From Prionace glauca (taxonomy: Eukaryota; Chordata; Chondrichthyes; Carcharhiniformes; Carcharhinidae), in the NCBI GenBank assembly GCA_037974335.1, contig CM075760.1:39729603-39793602 (forward strand): a stretch of 64,000 nt of DNA, read 5' to 3'. The position numbers were made by a program, and so were the translations under genes. The notes beneath the pieces were generated by a model. The model made no database searches. It was given only the letters and a program-made list of their open reading frames with translations, and was not told where the DNA came from. The stretch's first letter is position 1. Every line of letters begins with the position of its first letter. Positions 55,075 to 64,000 of the stretch are shown one piece after another.

Positions 55075-55550
55075 TTTACATATCCGTCTGAAGCTTCAAA
55101 ATTAGCGGAAACATGGTAAAAACATATTCAACTTAGTGAGGAAATGTTACATAATTGAAATTTGCTATTCTCACTCACAGTCATTCTACTTTGCCTTGAA
55201 TTGAGTTAACCTGCTGTGTTGGAATTCAAACCCTGGTTCTTAAAGCGTCATTTGCTTCTCTGCGTTATCAATCCAGCGTCAACAACATGGTTGGAAACCG
55301 CACCCCTCCCGCCAGTGAATCCACTATTGAATATTACCTGAACACAGATCTTACAATCATGTGACATTGGCTCTTCCTTCAGCCTCAAAATACATTCAGG
55401 AAAAGACAAAAGTGCTGAAAATTCATGACAACACAGAGCAGGAAAGAAGATTGACCTATTCTGACTCAGCACACATTTTATCAGTTCGTTCAGTGGCTAA
55501 AAGAGCATGTCAAAGGCTGGGAATCCTGCAGGAGTAACTTACCTCCTGAC
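55075..55550. other. Unassigned intergenic sequence
   Basis: No recognisable gene or repeat. Confidence 0.4.
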
Positions 55551-55555
55551 TCCCA

Positions 55556-55870
55556 AAAAACATCGAACATAGAACAGTACATCACAGTACAGGTCATTCG
55601 TCCCACGATGTTGTGCTGAGCTTTGTCCGAACCCATGATCAAGATCAAGATCAAGCTATCCCACTCCCTATCATTGTAGAGTGCTCCATGTGCCGACCCA
55701 ATAACCGCTTGAAAGTTCCTAAAGTGTCCGACTCCACTGTCACAGCAGTGAGTCCATTTCACACATCAACCACTTTCTGAGTAAAGAACCCACCTCGGAC
55801 ATCCCTCCTATATGAACCTTATAGCTATGCCCCCGAGTGACAGCTACATCCACCCGAGGAAATAGTCCCT
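55556..55870 (-). mobile_element. CR1-like LINE 3' end, minus strand
   Basis: Collinear with 45362-45690: gtcattcgtcccacgatgtt, tatcccactccctatcattg, ataaccgcttgaaagttcct, gtgtccgactccactgtcac. A local tandem agatcaagatcaagatcaag is present at 55635-55660. Confidence 0.7.
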
Positions 55871-56110
55871 GAATCAGTGGAACAGTCCACCATCGACGTG
55901 GCACAAGTCAGGAGTGCGATAGAATGTTCCCCACCTGTCTGCATGATGCAGGAATCCACCAAAGGCACCTTAGACAGCACCTTCCAAAGACAAGACCACT
56001 TCCACCCGGCAGCACCCCCGCACCCCTCCAACACCACACAGACAACAGCATCACCAAGCGTCTCAGCATTCTGTGTGGCGCCAATGTTACTTGCCACTTG
56101 TCAGCTCCAA
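55870..56110. mobile_element. LINE fragment
   Basis: caagtcaggagtgcgataga and gttccccacctgtctgcatg match the sense strand of the LINE at 23905, and caatgttacttgccacttgtc at the right end matches its antisense. Rearranged fragment. Confidence 0.4.
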
Positions 56111-56341
56111 ACATAAACATAAAGTAGCCGACTGCGGACTTTCGAAATCTGAAATAAAAACGGAAAATACTGGGTGATGTCAGTACGTTTGGCACTATCT
56201 GTGGAGCGGGAATCAGAACTAACCTGTCCCGTCCAGGATGGGTGTGGGCGCCCATCCGTGCTCTTAAACTTTGCCTTTTTCCAGAGCCAGTGTGAGGCAA
56301 AATGCACTACCAATTGGCACAGAAAACCAGCAAGGTGATCC

Positions 56342-56413
56342 TGCCGAAACCGGGGATTGAACCAGTGACCTTTAGATGCTCAGTCTAACAGTCTCCCAAC
56401 TGTTTCAGCTGGC
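56342..56413 (-). pseudogene. tRNA-Phe-like, anticodon changed to GAG
   Basis: CAGTTGGGAGACTGTTAGAC, loop CTGAGCA between TTAGA and TCTAA, T arm ACTGG-TTCAATC-CCCGG, 3' TTTCGGCA. The body is that of tRNA-Phe, but the anticodon position reads GAG instead of GAA and the 5' acceptor and D stem are rearranged (GCCAGCTGAAA instead of GCCGAAATAGC). Probably a pseudogene. Confidence 0.7.
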
Positions 56414-56514
56414 GTGGAAGCAGGAAGCTTTCGTCTCCCGGATATCTAAGAGAGCAATGATTTCTGCTCATTTCATCTTTCTTCAAGTAATCTCAATCAA
56501 ATGTCCTTAATGAT

Positions 56515-56660
56515 AAAAGCAAATTACTGCGGATGGGAAAAGAGGAAATGCTCCAAAATCTCCCAGTGTCTACAGCACCTGTAAGGAGTGAAAAGGGCGG
56601 ATGTTTCGGGTCCAGATGACACTTTATCAAACGGAGTTAGTCCGATGGAGAAGACAGACA
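56515..56660. repeat. Palindromic MITE-like repeat
   Basis: aaaagaggaaatgctccaaa, agtgtctacagcacctgtaa and atgtttcgggtccagatgac resemble the left half of the family at 28145. Confidence 0.5.
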
Positions 56661-56886
56661 GGAACACAGGCTGAATGGCTGTTTGTCGATATAAGAGACA
56701 GAATTGCCAACATTGAGACTGCAATCCCTGCCCAGAGGATGGATTGGGACTTTCTAACTGAGGTTCAAATCCTGTCATTTTCACCTCCCGTCATTTCTCA
56801 TCGTGACTTATTTTTGTTGAAAATTATTGAAAATAAAGCAATGGGCACAGAGATGGTCAATTCATTACAAATCTCTCACATCAGCA

Positions 56887-56950
56887 TCACTGAACGTCCA
56901 GTGATCAGGATCGGCGCCGTGACGCGGTTTCGATTCCCAGTCACGGAGTG
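56887..56950 (+). pseudogene. Possible tRNA-Glu pseudogene
   Basis: TCACTGAACGTCCAGTGATC, then AGGATCGGCGCC and GGTTTCGATTCCCAGTCACG. The order matches tRNA-Glu with the anticodon loop deleted. The 5' and 3' ends can pair (TCACTG with its complement near the end). Tentative. Confidence 0.4.
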
Positions 56951-57300
56951 AATCATTTTTTGGTTAATTCTTCATTTAATGAAAACCCGCCTCACAGCGT
57001 CTGTGAAGGGAACAACATCCAAATCTTCCAGCTGGATGAACTGGCATCGGAGCTGGAGAAGTCAGAGATGTAACACTAACGATAAACTCTGAAGAACATA
57101 CATGCCAGATACACAACATACATGTCAGATACACACACAGCACACATGTCAAATCATGTCACTTTCAAGTTGCGTCTTTTAACTTTCTGGTCTCCACCTC
57201 AGAAATTTCCACATTCATCAAAAATCCCCCACCACAAACCCCATCCTGTTCCTCAATCCAGTGGTAATTTTATTAGTACCAGGATGGGCTGACAGCATTT

Positions 57301-57373
57301 GGCTCCATAGCTCAGTGGTTAGAGCACTGGTCTTGTAAACCAGCGGTCCCGAGTTCGATTCTCGCTGGAGCCT
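57301..57373 (+). tRNA. tRNA-Thr(TGT)
   Basis: 73 bp; perfect acceptor stem GGCTCCA / TGGAGCC, D arm GCTCAGTGGTTAGAGC, anticodon arm CTGGT-CTTGTAA-ACCAG with anticodon TGT, T arm CGAG-TTCGATT-CTCG with flanking pair, discriminator T. Predicted functional. Confidence 0.93.
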
Positions 57374-57399
57374 CCGTTCAAAGTTTAGCTAATACAAAC

Positions 57400-57790
57400 T
57401 GTTAGAAAAAGGCAAATAGAGTGGGAGGCGAAACGGAGTCCTCTTATGAGTGGAGGGGCAGATGAGGTGCTAATTTGCAAAGCAAAACGATTTTCTTCTT
57501 CGTGAAAAGAAATCGAAAGCGAGAACATATTTGACGTGATGATAAATATAAATGTTGATATTAAGAATGGAATAGATGCGTTTGTACAAGGAATGCTTAA
57601 AGTTAGCATGTAGGTGTAGCAGATATTTGGAAGGGAAATTACATTTTGTTCTTATTGCTGGCAGACTGGAGTTTTAAAATAACGAGGTGTTTCTGCTGCT
57701 ACACAGGATGTTGTGGAAACCAGGTTGAATATTCTGTGCAGATGTGACTTTCACATTCAAAAAGGGATATGCTTTGCATTACATCATTAG
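57400..57790. other. Unassigned intergenic sequence
   Basis: Nothing recognised. Confidence 0.4.
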
Positions 57791-57809
57791 ATACGGTAAA
57801 GAGAAGGTT

Positions 57810-58260
57810 CATCAGATTGTTCCCTGGGGTCAGTGAGTTGTCCTGTGATGAAATTCTCTGGAGTTTAGAAGAATAAGCGGTGATCTATTTAAACTTACAC
57901 AGTGCTGATTCGGTTTGATAGGATGGAGGCTGAGAGATTTTCTTTTTCTCTGCTGGTCGGGAATCTAACCCCCTGCGGCACAGATCACCGGCTGGTCATT
58001 TAGGGCTAAGATAAGGAGAAATTACGTCACTCAAAGGGCAAGAATCTTTGGTATTTTCTGTACCTGACAGTTATGTATGCCCCATCATCGAGCACATTTA
58101 AGGTTGGGATAAGCAGGTTTCTGATCTCTTAGAGAATTCAGGGACATGGGAAGCTGGTGGAAATTTATCCATGAGCCACCTGCCTTTTGTCTCGTTTCTT
58201 TTTTTTTTATTCACCAAATACAAGTTTATTCCTTCTCATTGTCATGTTTATATCACACGC
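57810..58260 (+). mobile_element. CR1-like LINE 3' end with duplicated-block flank
   Basis: ggagtttagaagaataagcg, gtttgataggatggaggctg and catcatcgagcacatttaag are CR1-like 3' sequence. It continues into aatttatccatgagccacct (58165-58190), the text that follows the tRNA-Glu at 39947 and 62787. No tRNA is present in this copy. Confidence 0.6.
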
Positions 58261-59090
58261 AAGTGATATAAACTTGTGGCCACGGCGCAGAATCCAAACC
58301 ACTGATCCAACAGGGAAGCTGACAGTGACTTTCCCAATTAGCGGATCACCATCATTTTTGCCTTTCTCTTCCCTCTCTTCCGTCACCCAATGGGCAGGTT
58401 TCTCACTACAAAAACGCACTCTGCTTGTACATACACTTGACATCTGCCATCGAGCCCATGGTGGTGAAAATGATGACTTTGCACCATTGGAACACTCGGG
58501 TTCCGCCATCACCAGCTCAATGTTACCTTGTCCATCATTCCTTGCGTCAAATAAAACATCTTCCAACCTTACGTTCTGCCCCTTTTAAGAACATACCCCT
58601 GATTTCATAATTAGAGAGTGCACGGTGATCCCATCAGATGAATTAAAATTTACAAAAATATGAATAATAGAACTTTTCTCTCAGCCTGAAATAAAAATGA
58701 TTTGGAAAAAAAATCATACCAAAAAATCATACAACAATAACTGTCTTACAGTTATTGTTGTAATTGGCTGAACACTTTCCTGGTGTTGAAAAAGAAGGTG
58801 CTATTTTGCAGGAGAAAATTGTGGTGCATGTGGTCTGCCGTGGAATTTAAAATAACAACAGGATTGTGAACAAAACAAGTTGTAAAACCCGCTGTAATCT
58901 GCTGGTCTGGGTGGTTAGAGTTTGAAGCTTTCACTGCTGCTTTGATTGCAGGTCAGGAAATGAAGATTTATTGCTCTCCTCCAATCCCTGACAATAAATA
59001 TCAGTTATTTCCCGGCAGAACGCTCAAATCTCAGCCTCGCCTTGTATCCTGTCCTTTATCAAGTCAAGACCCTGAGCAAATTCAACAGGG
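58261..59090. other. Unassigned intergenic sequence
   Basis: Nothing recognised except the hairpin at 58731-58761. Confidence 0.4.
58731..58761. repeat. Perfect 14-bp hairpin
   Basis: ACAACAATAACTGT, loop CTT, ACAGTTATTGTTGT. All 14 pairs are perfect. No T-run follows, so it does not look like a Pol III terminator. Function unknown. Confidence 0.85.
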
Positions 59091-59104
59091 AGCCATATTG
59101 TTCT

Positions 59105-59470
59105 TTCTGAGGTCGAGACGAGGTTAAGGACAGTTTAAATGGAGCCGGATCCTCACTGCAGCTCATTGTGTTTCTGACTGGAGATGAGTTTTGTTTGCTG
59201 CACATTTCAGGATCATCTGATTCGGTTACGATTCCCTCATGGCCCATCCCAACTCCACGGATTCTGATATATTTCATTATTAATGCAATGAAATGACATG
59301 ACTAGGCTGCCTTCCTATGTGGTAGCGTGGCCGAGCGGTCTAAGGCGCTGGATTTAGGCTCCAGTCTCTCTTGAGGCGTGGGTTCGAATCCCACCGCTGC
59401 CAAAATTGGTGCAAGGTTTTGTCCTTGGAGCTGAAATCCAACAGCTCGGGTTGGACGCAGGATTCTGTGC
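59105..59470. repeat. tRNA-Leu block (paralogue of 61590-61950)
   Basis: Direct copies share gaggttaaggacagtttaaa / gagcttaaggacagcttaaa, ctgcagctcattgtgtttct / gtgcagctcattgtgtttct, the tRNA-Leu and, after it, tgcaggagtgtgcgcagtgt / cgcaggattctgtgcggtgc. Confidence 0.7.
59321..59402 (+). tRNA. tRNA-Leu(TAG)
   Basis: 82 bp type II tRNA; GGTAGCGTGGCCGAGCGGTC, anticodon arm CTGGA-TTTAGGC-TCCAG with anticodon TAG, long variable arm TCTCTCTTGAGGC, T arm GTGGG-TTCGAAT-CCCAC, perfect acceptor stem GGTAGCG / CGCTGCC with discriminator A. Predicted functional. Confidence 0.94.
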
Positions 59471-59534
59471 GGTGCCGTTTTTGACAGTTGCCCTTGTAAG
59501 AATAGAATATTGCGTTTGACTCATCAATCGTCAG

Positions 59535-59923
59535 CACACACACACACACACACACAAGCACTCACATAATGCCAGAGAGAGACACACACATTCACAGAAA
59601 TACACAGACACTGATACACACACACACACACACCCAGACACGGACAGACAGACACACACACTCATTGACACAGAGACAGATGCACACACACACACTAACA
59701 CAGAGGCACTCACATAGAGACAGACACATATTCACAGAGACACACAGAGACAGATACACACTCACACACCCAGACACAGAGAGACAGACAGACAGACACA
59801 CACACACAAAGACACACACACACTCACAGACACACAGAAACACATGTTGAAATACACGCACACACATACTGAAACACACAGACACTCACAGACACATAAG
59901 CTCACACACAGAAAGACACACAA

Positions 59924-59962
<39 letters not shown>

Positions 59963-60770
59963 CACACAAAGGGAGACACACACACACAGAAATACGTGCA
60001 CACACGTAGAATCTCTCCCTCACACACACAGAAACACAGAAACATAACCACACCGACACTCACACACACTCATTCCTATTTCTGTTTTACTCCTCACTGC
60101 CCCCAGCTAGAAAGTACTGGGATCTGAGCTTGAAATGCTGGAACTGATCCTGGGGGAATGAGTGGGGTCTGATAGACACCCAGAGGGTCACTTGTGTGTG
60201 AATCATAGAATGGGGACAGCACAGGAGGCCATTCAGCCCGTCAATCCAGGATGGAGAGCCTGCAAGAGCAGTTTGACTATTCCCGCTCCCCCCACCCTCT
60301 CCCCGTAACCCTGTCAATATTTTCCCCTCAGCCTCCCATTCAATCTCCTCCTGATGGAATCTCCTTCCCTCTCTGGCTCAGACAGAAGATTCCAGATAGA
60401 GAGCAATACAGAGACAGAGAGAGACGCACAGATAAACAGAGAGATATATACAGAGATACAGGGAGAGACACAAATAGAGAGAAATACAGAGACAGAGAGA
60501 GGCACAAATAGAGAGAAATACAGAGACAGAGAGAGACACACAGATAAACAGATAAACAGAGAGATATATACACAGAGACAGAGAGAGACACAAATAGAAA
60601 TACAGAGACAGAGAGAGACACATAGATAGAGAGATATATACAGAGAGACAGAGAGGGAGAGAGAGAGAGAGATACAGATAGAGACAGAGAGATGTACAAA
60701 TACACAGAAAGATGAAATAGAGAGACACACACATAAATACACTAATCAAGAAATACAAAAAGAGAGACAG
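59535..60770. repeat. (CA)n / (CAGA)n simple-repeat block, about 1.2 kb in two tracts
   Basis: 59535-60075 is CA-rich with CACAGA variants. 60380-60770 is dominated by GAGACACA/GAGAAATACAGA variants. Unique sequence separates them (60076-60379). The long frames across it, rich in Thr/His or Cys/Val, are by-products. Confidence 0.95.
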
Positions 60771-60774
60771 AATA

Positions 60775-61585
60775 AGGCAAAGTCAGATCTAGTTCTGCAT
60801 TCAATGTTTATTTAAAAATTCAGAGAGTATTTTACAGGAAAATTGATTTTAAAGTTAACAAAAGTACATATATCCTTTGACTTCACACTGAGATCAGAAC
60901 CCATGCGATCTGAGCTGCCCGGTATCTGTACAACTGTAACAGAGAGCAGAAAGAGAAAAAACAGAGCTCAACATCACGGGAAATGAACAATTGTGAATAA
61001 GGAACAAGAAAAGTTCTTTATTTATCCATGAAATTTAAACTACAAGAACACTATTAACTACAATTACATTACAACAAAAAACCCCTTATACATTTCACAC
61101 TAAAAACTGAAATCCTGTCCACGATTGTCTCAGTTACAGATTCAGAATGATAAACAGAGACAATTTGACTGTTACAGTCACCGAGAGCAGATATTGTGTT
61201 TGCGTCACTCAGAGATCTTCATAATCAGCTGAGGGAAATCTACAGCGTCCAAAATTCAACCCATCACTTGATCTGTAAAAGAGAGATACACCAATGATCA
61301 GATATTTATGATGTGGGACATTAGAGTTTTTAATCAGTGAAACATTGAGAGATTTTTCAAATCCGACACAGCCAAAAAAAACACGCACCGACCTCCTCTG
61401 AAGGCGAGTCCGGGACACGGCCTTCAGAATGTTCTCCCACCCCCAGTGAGTCTCCAGAGTTCAGAAGCTGTGACATCTTCTTCAGAGCCTTCAGTGTACA
61501 ATCGATGGAGACGAATATCACGCGAAGGCCATCACCACCCCCCATTACTTCCCTTCAAAAAACAGAGCAACAGGAAATTGAGAAA
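60775..61585. other. Unassigned intergenic sequence
   Basis: No recognisable gene or repeat. Confidence 0.4.
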
Positions 61586-61802
61586 CGACGAGCTTAAGGA
61601 CAGCTTAAATGATCGTGTCCCTTCAGTGCAGCTCATTGTGTTTCTAAAGTGAGATGATTTTTGTTTGTTACACAGTTCAGGCTGACCTGATTCAGAGAAG
61701 GATCAAGCTCAATCCTCCCGATGGCCTTTCCCAACTCCATTTCTTTAAACGAATTTCAGTAACATTTCCATTAAATAATATGATTGTGACATATGTCAAT
61801 GT

Positions 61803-61870
61803 GGTTGTATGGCCGAGCGGTCTAAGGCTCCAATCTCCGTGGAGGTGTGGGTTCGAATCCCAACGCGAGT
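61803..61870 (+). pseudogene. tRNA-Leu pseudogene lacking the anticodon arm
   Basis: GGTTGTATGGCCGAGCGGTC followed directly by TAAGGCTCCAATCTC, then T arm GTGGG-TTCGAAT-CCCAA. Compared with the copy at 59321, the 5' half of the anticodon arm including TAG is deleted and the acceptor stem no longer pairs. Box A and box B are retained. Confidence 0.85.
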
Positions 61871-62293
61871 GAAATGGGTTGAAATTTTGATCCTTACTGC
61901 TGTTGTAAGATTGAATGCAGGAGTGTGCGCAGTGTCGTTTTCGTCATGTGATTCTTCTGTGAAATGTGCGCCTTTGCCTCCAGTTCACTTACAGTATTAC
62001 TTGTATCTGTCTGTTTGAGCAGACACTACTATCAGAAATTTCTGATGGTGAATAACCATATTTGTCTGCGCCCCTATAAACCCATTAAATTCTGTTGGAG
62101 ACTGAACGAGATGCGAATAAATGCTCGGTGTCAAAATCGAACTTCCCCGTCAGTGCACCTTATTTCACAGAAAGTATTTGAGGATGAAATCAGAGAAATG
62201 ATAACATGTCTTTAACATCGAGGTTCGGATAATGTGCAGCAACAAACTGAAACCAAATAAATTCCCTTCCCCGACAGAAGCAAGATTAATGAT

Positions 62294-62366
62294 TGTTTCT
62301 GCCCGGTTTCGAACCGGGGACCTTTCGTGTGTGAAGCGAATGTGATAACCACTACACTACAGAAAC
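62294..62366 (-). tRNA. tRNA-Val(CAC)
   Basis: 73 bp; perfect acceptor GTTTCTG / CAGAAAC, anticodon arm TTCGC-TTCACAC-ACGAA (anticodon CAC), T arm CCCGG-TTCGAAA-CCGGG, discriminator A. The last pair of the anticodon stem is C-A. Flanks are inverted copies of those at 43700. Likely functional. Confidence 0.88.
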
Positions 62367-62786
62367 AACTGGAAAACTAATGCAGCAAATCTGCCTGTCT
62401 GCAATGTTCAACTGCGCTCTGTTGCTGCAGGTTCCGATGGTTAGCCTGAGAGCCCATGTCACTGAATTTAGGAAGATAACCGTTACTTTCAATCTGATTG
62501 TACAACTTATCCCCAACATCAACATTTAAAAGCGTTCGTCTCGCAAATATCTAAGGGATCAATGATTTCTACCCATTCATTAATGCATCATTTTCATCTT
62601 TCTTCGAATAATCTCAGCATTTATATCATCAGCGCTTTGTAACCTGTCGCTCCCTTTTTTCTTTGTTCTTGAAATGTGACATTTCCAATTCAGATACTGA
62701 AAAGGAAATCTCCCTGATACTGATTCCGACAGAACTGGTGCAGACCGGGAAGTAACACAGGATTGTTGTACAACAATAAATCTACA

Positions 62787-62858
62787 TTCCCTGACCGGGA
62801 ATCGAACCCGGGCCGCGGCGGTGAGAGCGTCGAATCCTAACCACGAGACCACCAGGGA
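62787..62858 (-). tRNA. tRNA-Glu(CTC)
   Basis: 72 bp; perfect acceptor stem TCCCTGG / TCAGGGA apart from the usual terminal pairs, D arm GGTCTCGTGGTTAGGATT, anticodon arm with CTC (GACGCTCTCACCGCC), T arm CCGGG-TTCGATT-CCCGG. Canonical; predicted functional. Confidence 0.92.
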
Positions 62859-63421
62859 AGCTTGCTAATTTTCAAATATTAATTTATCCATGAGCCACCT
62901 GAATTTTGTTTTATTTCTACACAGGGACACAATCTCAGGATAAGGCGTTGATGATTTAGGACTGAGATGAGGAGAAATTGTTTCACTCAAAGGTTGGTGA
63001 ATCTTGGGAATTCTCTACTCCAGAGGGTTCTGATGCTCCATCATTGAACATATTTCAATTTGGGTTAGACAGATTTATGATCATTCCAGGAATGAATGGA
63101 AGCAGGAATATGGAATTAGAACAAATACTCAGCCACAAGTTCATTTTTCAATTTTTTTATATGTTTAAAAGTATAATGGAAGCATTTAGATATATAATGA
63201 TATATATATATGTAATGGTGTACAGATAGACATATGTGTATATGTATATAATGTTATATGTAATATGTTTGAAGTCAATCGTCATTAAATAATGTTGGTA
63301 ATACCAGATAACAGTACAGCCGGGAACAATTCACAGCTATTTTTTATTGGCACCCACGGACCCATTGCCAACAGGCAACTGTTTAAACGTGAATGCTGAT
63401 GGTGAGGAAATAATAAAATTC

Positions 63422-63495
63422 CGTCCCTTGGTGGTCTCGAACCACCAACCTTTCGGTTAATAGCCGAACGCGTTGACCATTTCCGCCACAGAGAC
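63422..63495 (-). tRNA. tRNA-Asn-like gene with anticodon ATT
   Basis: 74 bp; GTCTCTGTGGCGGAAATGGT, anticodon arm TTCGG-CTATTAA-CCGAA (anticodon ATT), T arm GGTGG-TTCGAGA-CCACC, acceptor 3' AAGGGAC. Only one acceptor mismatch, but the D arm has diverged. Reads the Asn codon AAT if active. The best preserved of the three Asn copies. Confidence 0.7.
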
Positions 63496-63574
63496 TGAGA
63501 CAGCAGCTCAATATATTCTAAACCAGTTTGTGACCAATGATCACGCAATCTGAAGTTTAATTTCATTATTAATG

Positions 63575-63990
63575 CACTAGGCTTTGCTTCTGTAAGGACT
63601 ACAATTAACCTTGTCTCATTTATGACTGTTCATGGCAGTGTTCACTACAATCACACATTTGGTGCAGTCTTGTACAGTATTGCACTAGGCCATGTCTCTT
63701 TATATACTACGTTTGACTCATTTGAATCATTATTGCAATAGACTTTGCAGCTGTTTACAGTACATTACGTGCCGCTTCATTTATTAATACATGTAGACAT
63801 GCCATGATAACTGCTACAAATCATCGTCTCTGGACTATTATTACTTAGTCAAGAGTCCACTTACGTTACATTAGGCTCCATCTCAGACATTATTGTGCTA
63901 GGCTCTATGTCATGCACTACTGAACACACCCGTGTATCACTAATAAAGCAGACACTTTCTCACTAATTGTTTTTCTATCAAATGTGTCTA
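63575..63990. repeat. Degenerate minisatellite, about 40-bp unit
   Basis: Units such as tattgcactaggccatgtct, tattgcaatagactttgcag, cgttacattaggctccatct and tattgtgctaggctctatgt. Continues to the window edge. Same family and orientation as 17740-18640. Confidence 0.6.
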
Positions 63991-64000
63991 ATAGATGGAA

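Larger units (their letters stand above)
62600..63500. repeat. tRNA-Glu plus tRNA-Asn block, copy C
   Basis: Direct copy of 39700-40110 and 40900-41460 joined: tRNA-Glu, then the LINE-derived words gataaggcgttgatgattta, tcattgaacatatttcaatt, then aagtcaatcgtcattaaata and the tRNA-Asn. In the 40-kb copy extra sequence (40110-40880) separates the two halves. Confidence 0.7.

Noticed and set aside
59531-60758. Many overlapping frames up to 142 codons
   Set aside because: Products of CA and CAGA repeats on both strands.
1-64000. CRISPR arrays, bacterial operons, retroviral or other LTR elements
   Set aside because: None seen. The regular repeats are microsatellites and a diverged minisatellite, and all reverse-transcriptase frames found are of LINE type (CR1-, L2- or Jockey-like).

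Overview
The window is vertebrate nuclear DNA, and the repeats and immune genes point to a cartilaginous fish (shark, skate or ray). It carries a NAR-type variable domain (the IgNAR / NAR-TCR type known only from cartilaginous fish), T-cell receptor V segments of alpha/delta type with recombination signal sequences (RSS), tRNA-headed SINEs and CR1- and L2-like LINEs. No retrovirus, LTR element or Polinton was recognised. Host coding DNA is sparse; most of the window is old repeats and unassigned AT-rich sequence.

Left part (about 2.4-11.5 kb): a complete NAR V cassette on the minus strand (leader 3355-3313, V exon 3172-2882), followed 391 bp downstream by a J segment (2490-2438) with a splice donor. 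The V exon ends in a D-like extension and a 12-bp-spacer RSS, whereas the J has a 23-bp-spacer RSS. This suggests that V and D are already joined in the germline. Four alpha/delta-type V segments follow: pseudogenes at 5.6 kb (+), 8.3 kb (+, leader replaced by a LINE) and 9.0-9.45 kb (-), and an intact V at 10.9-11.5 kb (-).

Middle (12-35 kb): SINEs, LINE fragments, palindromic and MITE-like repeats, a dispersed degenerate minisatellite of about 40 bp, a decayed tRNA-Arg copy at 17.15 kb, and a small V relic at 32.9-33.0 kb with a CTCF-like motif just after it.

Right-centre (35.8-45 kb): two intact plus-strand V segments (35.88-36.34 and 38.07-39.08 kb), each with leader, intron and 23-RSS; the second has CRE/decamer promoter motifs. 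A V pseudogene lies at 44.4-44.8 kb. A two-exon GPR139-like GPCR gene follows on the minus strand (49.77-45.97 kb); its intron holds an internally deleted LINE with tandem 5' monomers.

Right end (39.9-63.5 kb): a tRNA array overlapping the V and GPCR genes. It holds intact-looking Val, Gly, Ile (with intron), Arg, Thr, Leu, Val and Glu genes, Asn and Gln copies with changed bases, and several tRNA pseudogenes. Flanking sequence is shared between copies in direct and inverted orientation, so the array grew by segmental duplication and inversion. The intact V segments would be joined by RAG to D/J segments outside the window; the NAR cassette has its own J and, if it is NAR-TCR, would be spliced to a supporting V below position 1.
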